NCBI RefSeq assembly: GCF_000720475.1
Contig: NZ_JOAP01000018.1
Location: 1 to 64,000, forward strand
Source: Streptomyces aureocirculatus
Lineage (GTDB): Bacteria > Actinomycetota > Actinomycetes > Streptomycetales > Streptomycetaceae
DNA: 64,000 nt
Reading direction: 5' to 3'
The position numbers and the translations under genes were made by a program. Numbering within the stretch: position 1 is the stretch's first letter; the number at the start of each line of letters is the position of its first letter. Of the stretch, positions 47,349 to 57,760 are shown piece by piece. The notes below the pieces were generated by a model. That model was given only the letters and a program-made list of their open reading frames with translations. It was not told the DNA's origin and searched no databases.

Positions 47349-48545
47349 TCAGGCGGACAGCGGCCGCTCCACCTTGATCGACTGGAGCAGTCCGACGGCC
47401 ACCCAGACGGCGAACATGGAGGACCCGCCGTACGACACGAACGGCAGCGGCAGGCCCGCGACCGGCATGATGCCGAGCGTCATCCCGATGTTCTCGAAGG
47501 CCTGGAAGGCGAACCAGGCGATGATGCCGGCGGCGACGATCGTGCCGTACAGCTCGGTCGTCTCACGGGCGATGCGGCAGGCCCGCCAGAGCACGACGCC
47601 GAGGAGGAGCAGGATCGCGCCCGCGCCGACGAAGCCGAGCTCCTCGCCCGCGACCGTGAACACGAAGTCCGTCTGCTGCTCGGGGACGAACTGACCGGTG
47701 GTCTGGGAGCCCTTGGTGAGGCCGGTGCCGGTCAGGCCGCCGGAGCCGATCGCGATACGGGCCTGGTTGGTGTTGTAGCCGACGCCCGCCGGGTCGAGGG
47801 CGGGGTTGGCGAAGGCGGCGAAGCGGGCGATCTGGTAGTCGTCGAGGACGCCGAGCTGCCATATGGCGACCCCGCCCAGGACGCCCGCGCCGAGCAGCCC
47901 GAAGACCCAGCGGTTGGAGGCGCCGGAGGCGAGCAGGACACCGAGCACGATCATCGCCATGACCATGACCGAGCCGAGGTCGGGCATGAGCAGGACGATC
48001 ATTATCGGCACGGTGGCGAGGCCGAGCGCCTGCACCACGGTGCGGTGGTCGGGGTGCTCCCTGTCGCCCGCGTCGACGCGCGCCGCGAGCAGCATCGCCA
48101 TGCCCAGGATGATGGTGATCTTGACGAACTCGGAGGGCTGCAACGAGAAGCCCGCGATCACCAGCCACGCGTGGGCGCCGTTGATGGTGGCGCCGAGCGG
48201 GGTGAGGACGAGCAGCACCAGGAAGACGGAGAGGCCGTAGAGGATCGGCACGGCCGTGCGCAGGGTGCGGTGGCCGAGCCAGATCGTGCCGGCCATCAGG
48301 GCGAGCCCGATGCCGATGTTCATGACGTGCTTGAGCACGAAGGCGTACGGGTCGTCGCCGACGAGTTCCGTGCGGTTGCGGGTCGCCGAGTAGACGAGCG
48401 CGGAGCCGATCACGGACAGCGCGAGGGCGCAGAGCAGTATCACCCAGTCGAGCCGGCGCAGTATCGAGTCGCGGGCGAACAGACGGGACATCGTGGAGCG
48501 TTCGGGGCCGTAGCCCGAGACGGAGAAGCCACCAGTGCCGGCCAT
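47349..48545 (-). CDS. rodA: RodA/FtsW/SpoVE (SEDS) glycosyltransferase
   Basis: 398 residues with about ten TM helices. SEDS proteins polymerise glycan from lipid II together with a class B PBP. Family stretches: SGGSLTGTGLTKGSQ-like loop (GSGGLTGTGLTKG), PEQQTDFVFTVAGEELG and PFVSYGGSS. It corresponds to the gene called sfr in S. coelicolor, part of the spore-wall synthesising complex. The ATG at 48545 lies 3 bases past the mrdA stop with GGGAGG upstream, so it is coupled to its PBP partner. It is the last gene of mreB-mreC-mreD-mrdA-rodA. Confidence 0.95.
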   Translation of the reverse strand: MAGTGGFSVSGYGPERSTMSRLFARDSILRRLDWVILLCALALSVIGSALVYSATRNRTELVGDDPYAFVLKHVMNIGIGLALMAGTIWLGHRTLRTAVPILYGLSVFLVLLVLTPLGATINGAHAWLVIAGFSLQPSEFVKITIILGMAMLLAARVDAGDREHPDHRTVVQALGLATVPIMIVLLMPDLGSVMVMAMIVLGVLLASGASNRWVFGLLGAGVLGGVAIWQLGVLDDYQIARFAAFANPALDPAGVGYNTNQARIAIGSGGLTGTGLTKGSQTTGQFVPEQQTDFVFTVAGEELGFVGAGAILLLLGVVLWRACRIARETTELYGTIVAAGIIAWFAFQAFENIGMTLGIMPVAGLPLPFVSYGGSSMFAVWVAVGLLQSIKVERPLSA

Positions 48546-48548
48546 GAG

Positions 48549-50723
48549 CTAGTCACGCCTCCCGTTCGCCGGCGGCCCGGCCAGTTCCGTCTGCTCGGTC
48601 GGCGGCTTCGGCTTCTCCGGCTTGAACGGCTTGACCTTCGGGGCGTCGATGGAGCCGTCGGGCTGGATCTTGGGCAGGGTCTTCTGCGGCTCGGGCAGCA
48701 GGGCCTTCTTCAGGTCCTGCTTGCCGCTGTCGTCCAGGCCGTAGATCGCGTCGTAGATCTTGCGCACGGCGGGTCCTGAGGCGCCGGAGCCCGTACCGCC
48801 CTGGGAGATCGTCATCACGATCGAGTAGTCCTTGGTGTACGTCGCGAACCACGACGTCGTCTGCTTGCCGTAGACCTCGGCCGTACCCGTCTTGGCGTGC
48901 ATCGGGATCTTGTCCTGGGGCCAGCCGCCGAAGCGCCAGGCCGCGGTGCCCTTGGTGGCGACGTCCGCGAGGGCACCGTCTATGTCCTTGCGCAGCGCCG
49001 CGTCCATGGGCAGCTTGCCGTGGGCCTTGGGGGCGATCTCCTCGATGCGCTTGCCGTCGGCGCTGATGATCGCCTTTCCGACGGTGGGGTTGTACATGGT
49101 GCCGCCGTTGGCGATGGCCGAGTAGATGGTGGCCATCTGTATCGGCGTGACGAGGGTGTCGCCCTGGCCGATGGAGTAGTTGACGGAGTCACCGGCACGC
49201 ATCTTCATGCCTTCGAGGCAGTTCTCGTAGGCGATGCGCTCGGCGTACTCACCGCCCTTCTTGCCCTGCTTGCACCAGGCGTCCTTGTTCGCCTGCCAGT
49301 AGTTCTTCTTCCACTGGCGGTCGGGGACGCGGCCCGTGACCTCGTTGGGGAGGTCGATGCCGGTCTCCTTGCCGAGGCCGAACTGGTGCGCGGTCTTGTA
49401 GAACCAGTCGTTGGCGTCCTTCTTCGGCTTGTTGCCGCCGTCCTTGGCCCACTGGTCGTGCGCGAGCTTGTAGAAGACGGTGTCGCAGGAGACCTCGAGG
49501 GCCTGGCCGAGGGTGATGGAGCCGTGGCCCTGGGACTCGAAGTTCTTGAAGACCTGGCCGCCGATCGAGTACGAGCTGGGGCACGGGTAGCGGCCGTTGA
49601 ACTCGTAGCCCGCGTTGACGGCGGCGGTGGTCGGGATGACCTTGAAGATCGAGCCGGGGGCCGCCTGGCCCTGGATGGCCCGGTTGAGCAGCGGATAGTT
49701 GGACTTCTTGCCGGTGAGCCTGGCGTAGTCCTTGCCGGAGATGCCGCCGACCCAGGCGTTGGGGTCGTAGCTGGGGTTGGAGGCCATGGCGACGACGCGG
49801 CCGGTCTTGTTCTCCATGACGACGACGGCGCCCGCGTCGGCCTTGTAGTTCTCGCCGGTGTTGTCGTCGAACTCGTCGCGGGCCTTCTCCATCGCCTCGT
49901 TCAGCCAGTACTCGGACACGGCCTGCACGCGCGCGTCGATGCTGGTGACGACGTTGGAGCCGGGCCGGGCCTGATCGGAGTCGGCCTTCCCTATGACCCG
50001 GCCGAGGTTGTCGACCTCGTAGCGGGTGACCCCTGCCTTGCCGCGCAACTGCTTGTCGTAGGTGCGCTCCAGGCCGGAGCGGCCGACCTGGTCGGAGCGC
50101 AGATACGGCGAGTCGGAGTCCTTGGCCTTGTTGATCTCCTCGTCGGTGACGGGCGAGAGATAGCCGAGCACCTGGGCGGTGTTGGACTTGCCGGGGGCGC
50201 CGTAGCGGCGTACGGCGGTGGGTTCGGCGGTGATGCCGGGGAAGTCCTCCGAGCGCTCCCGGATCTGCAGGGCCTGCTTGGGCGTGGCCTCGTCGGTGAT
50301 CGGGATGGGCTGGTAGGGCGAGCCGTTCCAGCAGGGCTGGGGCGTCTTGGAGTCACAGAGGCGGACCTTGTCGGCGACGTCCTTGGGGCTCATGGCGAGG
50401 ACACCGGCGAGCTTGTCCAGGACGGCCTTGCCGTCGTCCTTCATCTTCATCAGGTCCGTGCGGGACGCGGAGACCACGAGCCGGGTCTGGTTGTCGGCGA
50501 TGGGCACACCGCGGGCGTCGAGGATCGAGCCGCGCACGGCGGGCTGGACGACCTGCTGGACGTGGTTGCCGGAAGCCTCCTCGGCGTACTCGCTGCCGTT
50601 GCGGACCTGGAGGTACCACAGCCGGCCGCCGAGGGTGAGGAGCAGCGAGACGACGAGGATCTGGATGATGACGAGGCGGACCTGGACGCGGGGGGTGCGG
50701 CCCGTCTCAGGGATGTTGGTCAC
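48549..50723 (-). CDS. mrdA: penicillin-binding protein 2 (class B transpeptidase)
   Basis: 724 residues. A short cytoplasmic end and one TM (VRLVIIQILVVSLLLTLGG) lead to the PBP dimer domain and transpeptidase. Active-site motifs: SIFK (PGSIFKV, about residue 357), SVN (DSVNYSIGQG, about 514) and KTG (KTGTAEV, about 614). It cross-links peptidoglycan with the SEDS partner RodA. The GTG start at 50723 has GGGAGGG upstream. The tail is Pro/Lys-rich. In Streptomyces the PBP2/RodA/Mre set mainly builds the spore wall. Confidence 0.96.
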   Translation of the reverse strand: MTNIPETGRTPRVQVRLVIIQILVVSLLLTLGGRLWYLQVRNGSEYAEEASGNHVQQVVQPAVRGSILDARGVPIADNQTRLVVSASRTDLMKMKDDGKAVLDKLAGVLAMSPKDVADKVRLCDSKTPQPCWNGSPYQPIPITDEATPKQALQIRERSEDFPGITAEPTAVRRYGAPGKSNTAQVLGYLSPVTDEEINKAKDSDSPYLRSDQVGRSGLERTYDKQLRGKAGVTRYEVDNLGRVIGKADSDQARPGSNVVTSIDARVQAVSEYWLNEAMEKARDEFDDNTGENYKADAGAVVVMENKTGRVVAMASNPSYDPNAWVGGISGKDYARLTGKKSNYPLLNRAIQGQAAPGSIFKVIPTTAAVNAGYEFNGRYPCPSSYSIGGQVFKNFESQGHGSITLGQALEVSCDTVFYKLAHDQWAKDGGNKPKKDANDWFYKTAHQFGLGKETGIDLPNEVTGRVPDRQWKKNYWQANKDAWCKQGKKGGEYAERIAYENCLEGMKMRAGDSVNYSIGQGDTLVTPIQMATIYSAIANGGTMYNPTVGKAIISADGKRIEEIAPKAHGKLPMDAALRKDIDGALADVATKGTAAWRFGGWPQDKIPMHAKTGTAEVYGKQTTSWFATYTKDYSIVMTISQGGTGSGASGPAVRKIYDAIYGLDDSGKQDLKKALLPEPQKTLPKIQPDGSIDAPKVKPFKPEKPKPPTEQTELAGPPANGRRD

Positions 50724-50775
50724 TGCTGCGGGCCCTCCCCGTGGTACGTCGGCGGGTACGTCGGTTTCCTTGGGC

Positions 50776-51450
50776 TCACAGGCGCTTGACCCCCTTGATG
50801 CGTCCGGCGCGGGCCACCCGGGCCCTGGCCGCCTTCATCCTGAGGCCCGCGCCGCGCTGGTTGCCGATGCTCAGGCCGGTGCCTGAGGAGAGCCACCCGG
50901 AGGAGACGTCGGCGGCCTTGGCGCCCGTGGCGGACTCCCCCAGCGGGTCGTTCTCGGCGCGCCGGGCAAGGGCGATGATCAGCGGGACGGTGAACGGCGC
51001 GAGCAGCAGGTCGTACAGCGCGGCCGTGAAGAGCAGTCCGCCGAGGCCCACGTGGCGGGCCGCGTCGTCGCCGACGAGGGCGCCCACACCGGCGTACAGG
51101 AGGGTGGAGCCGACGGCGGAGCCGACCACGACCACGAGCGGGCCGCTGGCCGAGCGCAGCCGGCCGGTCTCGGGTTTGGCGAGGCCCGCCAGATAGCCGA
51201 TGACGCACAGGACCAGGGCGTAGCGTCCTGCGGCGTGGTCGGCGGGCGGCGCGAGGTCGGTGAGCAGGCCCGCGCCGAAGCCGATCAGGGCGCCGCCCAC
51301 ATGGCCGTAGACCAGGGCAAGGGCGAGCACGGTGAGCAGCACCAGGTCGGGTACGGCGCCGGGCAACTGGAGCCGGGCGAGGACGCTGACCTGGATGACG
51401 AGGGCGACGACGACGAGGGTGCTGGAGAGCAGGATCCGGTTGAAGCGCAT
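50776..51450 (-). CDS. mreD: rod shape-determining membrane protein MreD
   Basis: About 224 residues with five to six TM helices (LLSSTLVVVALVIQVSVLAR; DLVLLTVLALALVYGHVGGALIGFGAGLLTDL in pieces), typical of MreD, followed by a basic Gly/Ala/Arg tail. MreD bridges MreC to the elongation complex. The ATG at 51450 (MRFNRILL) has AGGAG 13 bases upstream, within the 16-bp gap after mreC. An in-frame longer reading to 51501 overlaps mreC and lacks support. Confidence 0.93.
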   Translation of the reverse strand: MRFNRILLSSTLVVVALVIQVSVLARLQLPGAVPDLVLLTVLALALVYGHVGGALIGFGAGLLTDLAPPADHAAGRYALVLCVIGYLAGLAKPETGRLRSASGPLVVVVGSAVGSTLLYAGVGALVGDDAARHVGLGGLLFTAALYDLLLAPFTVPLIIALARRAENDPLGESATGAKAADVSSGWLSSGTGLSIGNQRGAGLRMKAARARVARAGRIKGVKRL

Positions 51451-51466
51451 GGGGGTGTCAGTGCTC

Positions 51467-52486
51467 CTACTGCTCGTTGCCGTTGTCGTAGCCGTTGTCA
51501 TCGCCCGTGCCGTCGGCCGTGCCGTCGGCCGTGCCGTCGGCCGTGCCGTCGGCCGTGCCGTCGGCGGGGGCGTCCCCGGACGGCGTGGCCGTGACCGTCA
51601 CCGTGGGGGCCGGCTTGGGTTTCTCGGGCTTGCGCGGCAGGACCGTGTCACGGGGGTCCTTGCGCGGGGCCTCGACGACGACGCCGACGACGTCGAGCTT
51701 GCTGAAGCCGACGTAGGGACGGACGAAGACGTTGCGGGTCAGGTCGCCGCCGGAGGGGTCGACGCGGACGACCTCGCCGACCGGGACGCCCGGCACGAAC
51801 GGCTTGTCGGCCTGCGAGCCGAAGGTCACCAGGCGGTCGCCCTTCTTGACCTTGGCCTTGCCGTTGAGCATCTGCACGCGAAGGGGGCGGTCGCCCTGGC
51901 CGGAGGCGAAGCCGAGCTCGTCGGTCTTCTCCATGCGGGTGCCGACGGTGAAGTCGGGGTCGTTGGCGAGCAGCACCGTGGCGGTGGACGGGCCGACGGT
52001 GGTGACGCGGCCGACGAGGCCGTCGCCGTTGAGCACCGTCATGTCGCGCTTCAGGCCGTCGTTCGCGCCGGCGTCGATGGTGACCGTCCAGGAGAAGCCC
52101 TGGGCCGCTCCTATGCCGATGACCTCCGCGCCCTTGATGCCGTACTGGCCCGCGCCCGCCGTCTTCAGCATCGAGTCGAGCTGTTTGACGCGGCTGCGGT
52201 TGCGGTCGTCGCTGCCGAGTCTGGCCTTCAACGCGGCGTTCTGGCGCTCCAGTTCGGCGATGCGGTCGTGGCGGTCGCCGGAGTCGCGGACCGCGCCGAT
52301 CGCGTTGCCGATGGGGTCGACGGCGGACGACATGCCGTTCTCGACCGGGCCGAGGACCGTGGCGGCGGCCTGGCGGGCACCGTCGACCGGCGAACCCTCA
52401 CCGCCGCGGATGTCCACCGTGATCAGTGCGAACGCGATGGCGATCAGCAGCACCAGGAGCAGCCGGCTCTCTCGTGTGTCCCTCAC
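51467..52486 (-). CDS. mreC: rod shape-determining protein MreC
   Basis: About 339 residues. One TM near the N-terminus (LLLVLLIAIAFALITVDI), a coiled coil (DRHDRIAELERQNAALKARL) and two beta-domain repeats (GFSWTVTIDAGANDGLKRDM; VKKGDRLVTFGSQ). The C-terminal tail is Pro/Thr/Asp with a perfect ADGT tandem repeat. MreC is the periplasmic-side scaffold of the elongation/sporulation wall machine. The GTG at 52486 (VRDTRESR) was chosen, with AGGAAGG upstream; TTG 52510 would add eight residues. The 208-bp gap from mreB contains a hairpin and is less GC-rich, so a separate promoter is likely. Confidence 0.94.
   Translation of the reverse strand: MRDTRESRLLLVLLIAIAFALITVDIRGGEGSPVDGARQAAATVLGPVENGMSSAVDPIGNAIGAVRDSGDRHDRIAELERQNAALKARLGSDDRNRSRVKQLDSMLKTAGAGQYGIKGAEVIGIGAAQGFSWTVTIDAGANDGLKRDMTVLNGDGLVGRVTTVGPSTATVLLANDPDFTVGTRMEKTDELGFASGQGDRPLRVQMLNGKAKVKKGDRLVTFGSQADKPFVPGVPVGEVVRVDPSGGDLTRNVFVRPYVGFSKLDVVGVVVEAPRKDPRDTVLPRKPEKPKPAPTVTVTATPSGDAPADGTADGTADGTADGTADGTGDDNGYDNGNEQ
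51506..51565 (-). repeat. 12-bp in-frame tandem repeat at the mreC 3' end
   Basis: Five perfect units CGTGCCGTCGGC (plus strand) encode (ADGT)n in the extracellular tail of MreC. Perfect DNA identity suggests ongoing slippage. Confidence 0.95.
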
Positions 52487-52631
52487 GTGCGGCGGCCGTG
52501 CCTTCCTCAAGTCGGAATCTACGGATATCCATGGAATCCCCTGACAGGAAAACCCATGAAACCGCGGGCAGGCGAGTGCTCCGCGGGATTGTCATCTCTC
52601 TGTATTGCTTTGTTGCCTCTATATCAACGAT

Positions 52632-52665
52632 CCGCCGCACGAGGTGGCAGGCACTCGTACGGCGG
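52632..52665 (-). terminator. hairpin between mreB and mreC
   Basis: A 12-bp stem on the minus strand (CCGCCGTACGAG with CTCGTGCGGCGG, one G-U pair) with a 10-base loop, 29 bp past the mreB stop. The less GC-rich stretch after it (about 52590-52630) could hold the mreC promoter; no consensus pair was assigned. Confidence 0.7.
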
Positions 52666-52693
52666 ACCCACTCTCAGTGTGTTCGCGCCACCT

Positions 52694-53725
<1,032 letters not shown>

Positions 53726-53933
53726 GAGGATGCGTCTGGCCTTCCCTAGTGGAGCGTGTGATGGCTTGTTAGGTAGGCGAGGTGGGTGCTGAGTGGCGTG
53801 GAGGCTTCCATCGTAGTCTCGCCCGCACGAAGACGGCGCGAGGGTCTGCGCCATTGTCAGCAGATGATGAGCCGCCCCGCTTCTGGAGACGTGCCATCAG
53901 GGTTACGGGTTCCCCCGATCGGGCCGCATGTGA

Positions 53934-53967
53934 CGAGGGACGGCCGGTTCCGACCGGCCGTCCCTCG
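53934..53967. terminator. strong bidirectional-looking hairpin after ndk
   Basis: Perfect 15-bp stem CGAGGGACGGCCGGT/ACCGGCCGTCCCTCG with a 4-base loop, 37 bp past the ndk stop, isolating it from the mreB promoter region (53726-53930, no other gene seen). Confidence 0.9.
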
Positions 53968-54004
53968 ATGAACTGACGTCATGGCCGTCAGTCGCGGTCG
54001 CCCG

Positions 54005-54418
54005 TCAGACCAGGCCCGGGAAGAAGAGCTTCAGCTCGCGCTCGGCGGACTCGGCGGAGTCGGAGGCGTGGATCAGGTTCTCCCTGACGATGACACCGAA
54101 GTCGCCGCGGATGGAGCCGGGCGCGGCGGCGATCGGGTCGGTCGGGCCCGCGAGCCGGCGCACGCCCTCGATGACACGCTCACCGTCGACGACGAGGGCG
54201 ACGACGGGGCCGGAGAGCATGAACTCGACGAGCGGCTCGTAGAAGGGGCGGCCGACGTGCTCGGCGTAGTGCTGCTCCAGGATCGCGCGGTCCAGGTGGC
54301 GCAGCTCAAGGGCGCTGATCCTCCAGTCGGCCTTGCGCTCTATACGCCCGACGATCTCGCCGACCAAACCTCGACGTACGGCGTCGGGCTTGAGAAGGAC
54401 GAGAGTGCGCTGGCTCAT
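54005..54418 (-). CDS. ndk: nucleoside diphosphate kinase
   Basis: 137 residues, the standard size. MSQRTLVLLKPDAVRRGL is the family start. The catalytic histidine would normally lie in the NxxHxSD segment, here ENLIHASDSAESAERE, which is intact. It balances NTP pools. The start at 54418 has GGAG 7 bases upstream; the longer reading to 54430 only adds four residues upstream of it. Confidence 0.98.
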   Translation of the reverse strand: MSQRTLVLLKPDAVRRGLVGEIVGRIERKADWRISALELRHLDRAILEQHYAEHVGRPFYEPLVEFMLSGPVVALVVDGERVIEGVRRLAGPTDPIAAAPGSIRGDFGVIVRENLIHASDSAESAERELKLFFPGLV

Positions 54419-54540
54419 GTGCGGCTCCAAGCAGTGGCTTTACGGTCACGTGGGATTGCGGAGCACGATACCCACCCGGGGTCGGCCGCTGTTCCGCAGG
54501 GCGTGACAGCGGCCGCACATCCGGTCACCGACCGGCCGGG

Positions 54541-54891
54541 TCAGGCGGCCTCCCCCTCGGCGGCCTGGGCGGCGAACCTGGCCTTCGCCTCGTCGATCTT
54601 CCGCCCGAAGTGCACCGACGCCCACCACAGGGCGGCGAACATCGCCCCCATGAAGAACATCATCGGCACGATGAAACCGCTGGCGATCAGCGCGACCTGG
54701 AGCGCCCAGCCGAGCTGGACGCCGCCCGGCCGGGTGGCCATGCCGCACAGCAGGACCGAAAGGGCCATGGCGATGCCGCAGACCGTCCAGACCGTGCTCA
54801 TCTGAAGGTCCGGGTCCTTCATGGCGACGAGACCCGCGAAACCGATGACGAAGAACTCACCGATCAGCGTCGACGAACAGAGCGTGCGCAC
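54541..54891 (-). CDS. DUF4233 membrane protein
   Basis: 116 residues with four TM helices ([54 protein letters not shown]; a fourth with [10 protein letters not shown]) and a charged Ala/Glu tail. DUF4233 proteins are found next to folC in actinobacteria; function unknown. The GTG start at 54891 follows the folC stop by 5 bases with GGGGAGGGG just upstream, so it is coupled to folC. Confidence 0.9.
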   Translation of the reverse strand: MRTLCSSTLIGEFFVIGFAGLVAMKDPDLQMSTVWTVCGIAMALSVLLCGMATRPGGVQLGWALQVALIASGFIVPMMFFMGAMFAALWWASVHFGRKIDEAKARFAAQAAEGEAA

Positions 54892-54896
54892 AGCTT

Positions 54897-56441
54897 TCAG
54901 CCCCTCCCCAGGAGCAGTCGGGCCTCGCCGACGGTCATGACGGAGCCGGTGACGAGGACACCGCCGCCGGCGAACTCCCCCTCCTCCTCGGCCAGGGTGA
55001 TCGCGGCTTCCAGGGCGTCGTCGAGACGCGGCTCGACCTGCACCCGGTCCTCGCCGAAGACCTCCACCGCGAGGGCGGCGAGCTTGTCGGCGCTCTGGGC
55101 GCGGTGGCTGGAGTTCTGCGTGACGACGATCTCGGTGAAGATCGGCTCGAAGGCTTCCAGCATGCCGCGGGCGTTCTTGTCGTCGCTGACGCCGACCACG
55201 CCGATGAGGCGGCTGAAGTCGAAGACCTCACCGATCGCCGCGGCGGCGGCGCGGGCGCCCGCGGGGTTGTGCGCGGCGTCGAGGACCACGGTGGGCGAGC
55301 GCCGGACCACTTCGAGGCGGCCGGGCGAGGCGACGGAGGCGAAGGCCTTGCGGACGGTGTCGATGTCCAGCGGGCGGGCGTGCTGGGCACCGACGCCGAA
55401 GAACGCCTCGACGGCGGCGAGAGCCACCGCGGCGTTGTGCGCCTGGTGCTCGCCGTGCAGCGGCAGGAACACCTCGGTGTACTCCCCGCCGAGCCCGCGC
55501 AGGGTGAGGAGCTGCCCGCCGACGGCGACCTGACGGGCCGTGACCCCGAACTCCAGGCCCTCGCGCGCGACCGTCGCGTCCACCTCCACGGCCTTCTTCA
55601 GGAGCACCTGGGCGGCGTCGACCGGCTGCTGGGCCAGGATGACGGTGGCGTCCTGCTTGATGACGCCGGACTTCTCGGCGGCGATCTCCGCGGCCGTGTT
55701 GCCGAGGCGGTCGGTGTGGTCCAGGTCGATGGGGGTGACGACGGCGACGGAGCCGTCGATGACGTTCGTGGCGTCCCAGGTGCCGCCCATGCCGACCTCG
55801 ACGACGGCGACGTCCACAGGGGCGTCCGCGAAGGCCGCGTACGCCATGCCGGTGAGGACCTCGAAGAAGGAGAGCCGGACGTCGTCCTTGGCGTCGATCA
55901 TCTCCACGTACGGCTTGATGTCCTCGTACGCCTCGACGAAGCGCTCGGGGGCCATGGGGGCGCCGTCCAGGGTGATGCGCTCGGTGATCGACTGGACGTG
56001 GGGCGAGGTGTACCGGCCGGTGCGCAGGTCGAAGGCGCCGAGGAGGGCTTCGACCATGCGGGCCGTGGACGTCTTGCCGTTCGTCCCCGTGATGTGGATC
56101 GACGGATACGCCCGCTGGGGCTCGCCGAGCACGTCCATCACTGCCGCGATGCGGCGCAACGACGGCTCCAGCTTCGTCTCGCCCCAGCGGTCGGCGAGCT
56201 CCGCCTCGACCTGGCGCAGCGCCCTGTCCACCTCCGGGTCGGCGGGGCGGCCGGGGACGTCGGCATCCGGCGGGCCCGCGTGGGTGCGCAGGGTGCGGCT
56301 GCCCGCCTCGATGACGGCGAGGTCGGGATCGCGCCCGGTCTCGGCCGCCACGAGCTCGTCGAACTCGTCGATCTCGTCGCTGGCGTCGGCGGGGCCGCGC
56401 TCGTCGTCGCGGGGGCTGTCGTTCGGAGGGAGGTCGCTCAC
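54897..56441 (-). CDS. folC: bifunctional folylpolyglutamate/dihydrofolate synthase
   Basis: Mur-ligase family enzyme adding glutamates to folate; also makes dihydrofolate. P-loop [11 protein letters not shown] at about residue 115, then [14 protein letters not shown] and late [11 protein letters not shown]. 514 residues: an acidic Asp/Glu-rich N-terminal extension of about 80 residues precedes the domain. The GTG start at 56441 begins [13 protein letters not shown]. Divergent from the second MreB-family gene. Confidence 0.95.
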   Translation of the reverse strand: MSDLPPNDSPRDDERGPADASDEIDEFDELVAAETGRDPDLAVIEAGSRTLRTHAGPPDADVPGRPADPEVDRALRQVEAELADRWGETKLEPSLRRIAAVMDVLGEPQRAYPSIHITGTNGKTSTARMVEALLGAFDLRTGRYTSPHVQSITERITLDGAPMAPERFVEAYEDIKPYVEMIDAKDDVRLSFFEVLTGMAYAAFADAPVDVAVVEVGMGGTWDATNVIDGSVAVVTPIDLDHTDRLGNTAAEIAAEKSGVIKQDATVILAQQPVDAAQVLLKKAVEVDATVAREGLEFGVTARQVAVGGQLLTLRGLGGEYTEVFLPLHGEHQAHNAAVALAAVEAFFGVGAQHARPLDIDTVRKAFASVASPGRLEVVRRSPTVVLDAAHNPAGARAAAAAIGEVFDFSRLIGVVGVSDDKNARGMLEAFEPIFTEIVVTQNSSHRAQSADKLAALAVEVFGEDRVQVEPRLDDALEAAITLAEEEGEFAGGGVLVTGSVMTVGEARLLLGRG

Positions 56442-56570
56442 AGGACCAGTCTACGGAGGCGGTGTGACAGCGCCCGGGGGGACCGGGCCGGGAGGGGGCC
56501 GGGGCCTTGCCTGCGGGCCGCGCGGCCCCCGGTCGGGCCCGCTCGTCACGGCTGCCCGCCGTCTCCGTGT

Positions 56571-56665
56571 CGCCCGTCTGTCGCCCGTCTGTCGCCTGTC
56601 TTCCGCCTCCTGTCGCCTTCCTGTCGCCTCCCTGCCGCCCGTCTTCCGCCCGTCTTCCGCCTGTC
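56571..56665. repeat. 11-bp pyrimidine-rich tandem repeats
   Basis: About nine units of CGCC(C/T)GTCTTC type with 11-bp period (one 10-bp) in the folC/mreB-like divergent region. They end directly at the first DosR-like site. Periodicity near one helical turn suggests bent or protein-coated DNA, or simple slippage. Confidence 0.85.
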
Positions 56666-56702
56666 AGGACTTTCAGCCCGTCCGATTCGGGACTTTAGTC
56701 CC
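56666..56702 (+). promoter_or_regulatory. two DosR/DevR-type boxes upstream of the MreB paralogue
   Basis: TTCGGGACTTTAGTCCC (56686-56702) matches the core of the mycobacterial DosR/DevR box (TTSGGGACTWWAGTCCC) without mismatch, including the perfect GGGACT-TT-AGTCCC palindrome. A weaker copy, AGGACTTTCAGCCC (56666-56679), lies 23 bp upstream, about two helical turns. Paired boxes at such spacing are common in DosR promoters. The site ends 36 bp before the ATG of the MreB paralogue. Confidence 0.75.
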
Positions 56703-56738
56703 TCCGGACCCGGGAAGCGCCGGGCAAACTTGGCGATC

Positions 56739-57731
56739 ATGGACATAGGCATCGACCTCGGCACCGCCAACACCCTTCTTTACGTACGCGGGCAGGGCAT
56801 CGTGCTCAACGAGCCGTCCGTGGTCGCCGTCAAGGAGGGCTCGCGCGGTGCCCTGGCCGTCGGCACGGAGGCCAAGGAGACCATCGGGCGCACCCCTGGC
56901 TCGATCACCGCGATCCGCCCCCTGAAGGACGGCGTGATCAGCGACTTCGAGGCCGCCGAGGAGATGATCCGGCACTTCGTGCGCAAGGCCCTGCCGGGCC
57001 GCAGGCCGCGTGCGCGGATGGTGATCTGTGTGCCGAGCGGTGTCACTCAGGTCGAGCGGCGGGCCATCGTGCACGCCGCGCAGGGGGCCGGGGCACGGGC
57101 CGTCCACCTCATCGAGGAGCCGATGGCGGCGGCGATCGGCGCGGGTCTGCCGGTGGCCGATCCGCGCGGGTCGATGATCGTGGACATCGGCGGCGGCACG
57201 TCCGAGGTCGCCGTCATCTCGCTCGGCGGCATCGTGACGTCCCAGTCCCTGCGGGTCGGCGGGGACCGCTTCGACTCCGCGATCACCGACTACGTACGCC
57301 GGGAGCACTCGCTCCTCATCGGTGAGCGGACCGCCGAGGACGTCAAGGTCGCCATCGGCTCCGCGTGGCCCGTGCCGGGTGAGGACGCCTTCGAGATGCG
57401 GACGTTCACCGTGCGGGGGCGCGAGAAGGTCGCTGGGCTGCCCAAGACGGTGGACCTGACCGTGCGGGAGGTGCGGGCCGCTCTCGACGAGCCCGTCGAG
57501 GCCATCATCGCCGCGGTACGGGTCACCCTGGAGGAGTGCCCGCCGGAGCTGTCCGGCGACGTCATGGAACACGGCATCGTCCTGACCGGCGGCGGCGCCC
57601 TGCTCCCCGGCCTCGACCTCCGCCTCGCCTCCGCCACCGGCATCCCCGTCTTCGTGGCGGACGATCCGCTGGACAGCGTGGCGCTGGGGTGCGGGAAGTG
57701 TGTGGAGGACTTCGATGGGTTGGTGCGGTAG
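56739..57731 (+). CDS. second MreB-family actin-like protein (paralogue of mreB)
   Basis: 330 residues. Nearly collinear with Mre[32 protein letters not shown] and [15 protein letters not shown] are all intact, so ATP binding is expected. It lacks the MreB N-terminal MSFIGRD patch and has a different loop near [15 protein letters not shown]. coelicolor has Mbl and another MreB-like protein beside MreB; which orthologue this is cannot be settled here, so no symbol is given. The ATG at 56739 has only a weak ribosome site. It is not in the mre operon: 3 kb away, divergent from folC, with DosR-type boxes in its promoter. Confidence 0.92.
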   Translation: MDIGIDLGTANTLLYVRGQGIVLNEPSVVAVKEGSRGALAVGTEAKETIGRTPGSITAIRPLKDGVISDFEAAEEMIRHFVRKALPGRRPRARMVICVPSGVTQVERRAIVHAAQGAGARAVHLIEEPMAAAIGAGLPVADPRGSMIVDIGGGTSEVAVISLGGIVTSQSLRVGGDRFDSAITDYVRREHSLLIGERTAEDVKVAIGSAWPVPGEDAFEMRTFTVRGREKVAGLPKTVDLTVREVRAALDEPVEAIIAAVRVTLEECPPELSGDVMEHGIVLTGGGALLPGLDLRLASATGIPVFVADDPLDSVALGCGKCVEDFDGLVR

Positions 57732-57760
57732 CCCTCTGGCCGGGCCGGGGTACGTTGCCC

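Noticed and set aside
52398..52640. 80-codon open frame between mreB and mreC
   Set aside because: It overlaps the mreC start in another frame, has no good ribosome site and no conserved look; treated as leader DNA, although a short uORF cannot be fully excluded.
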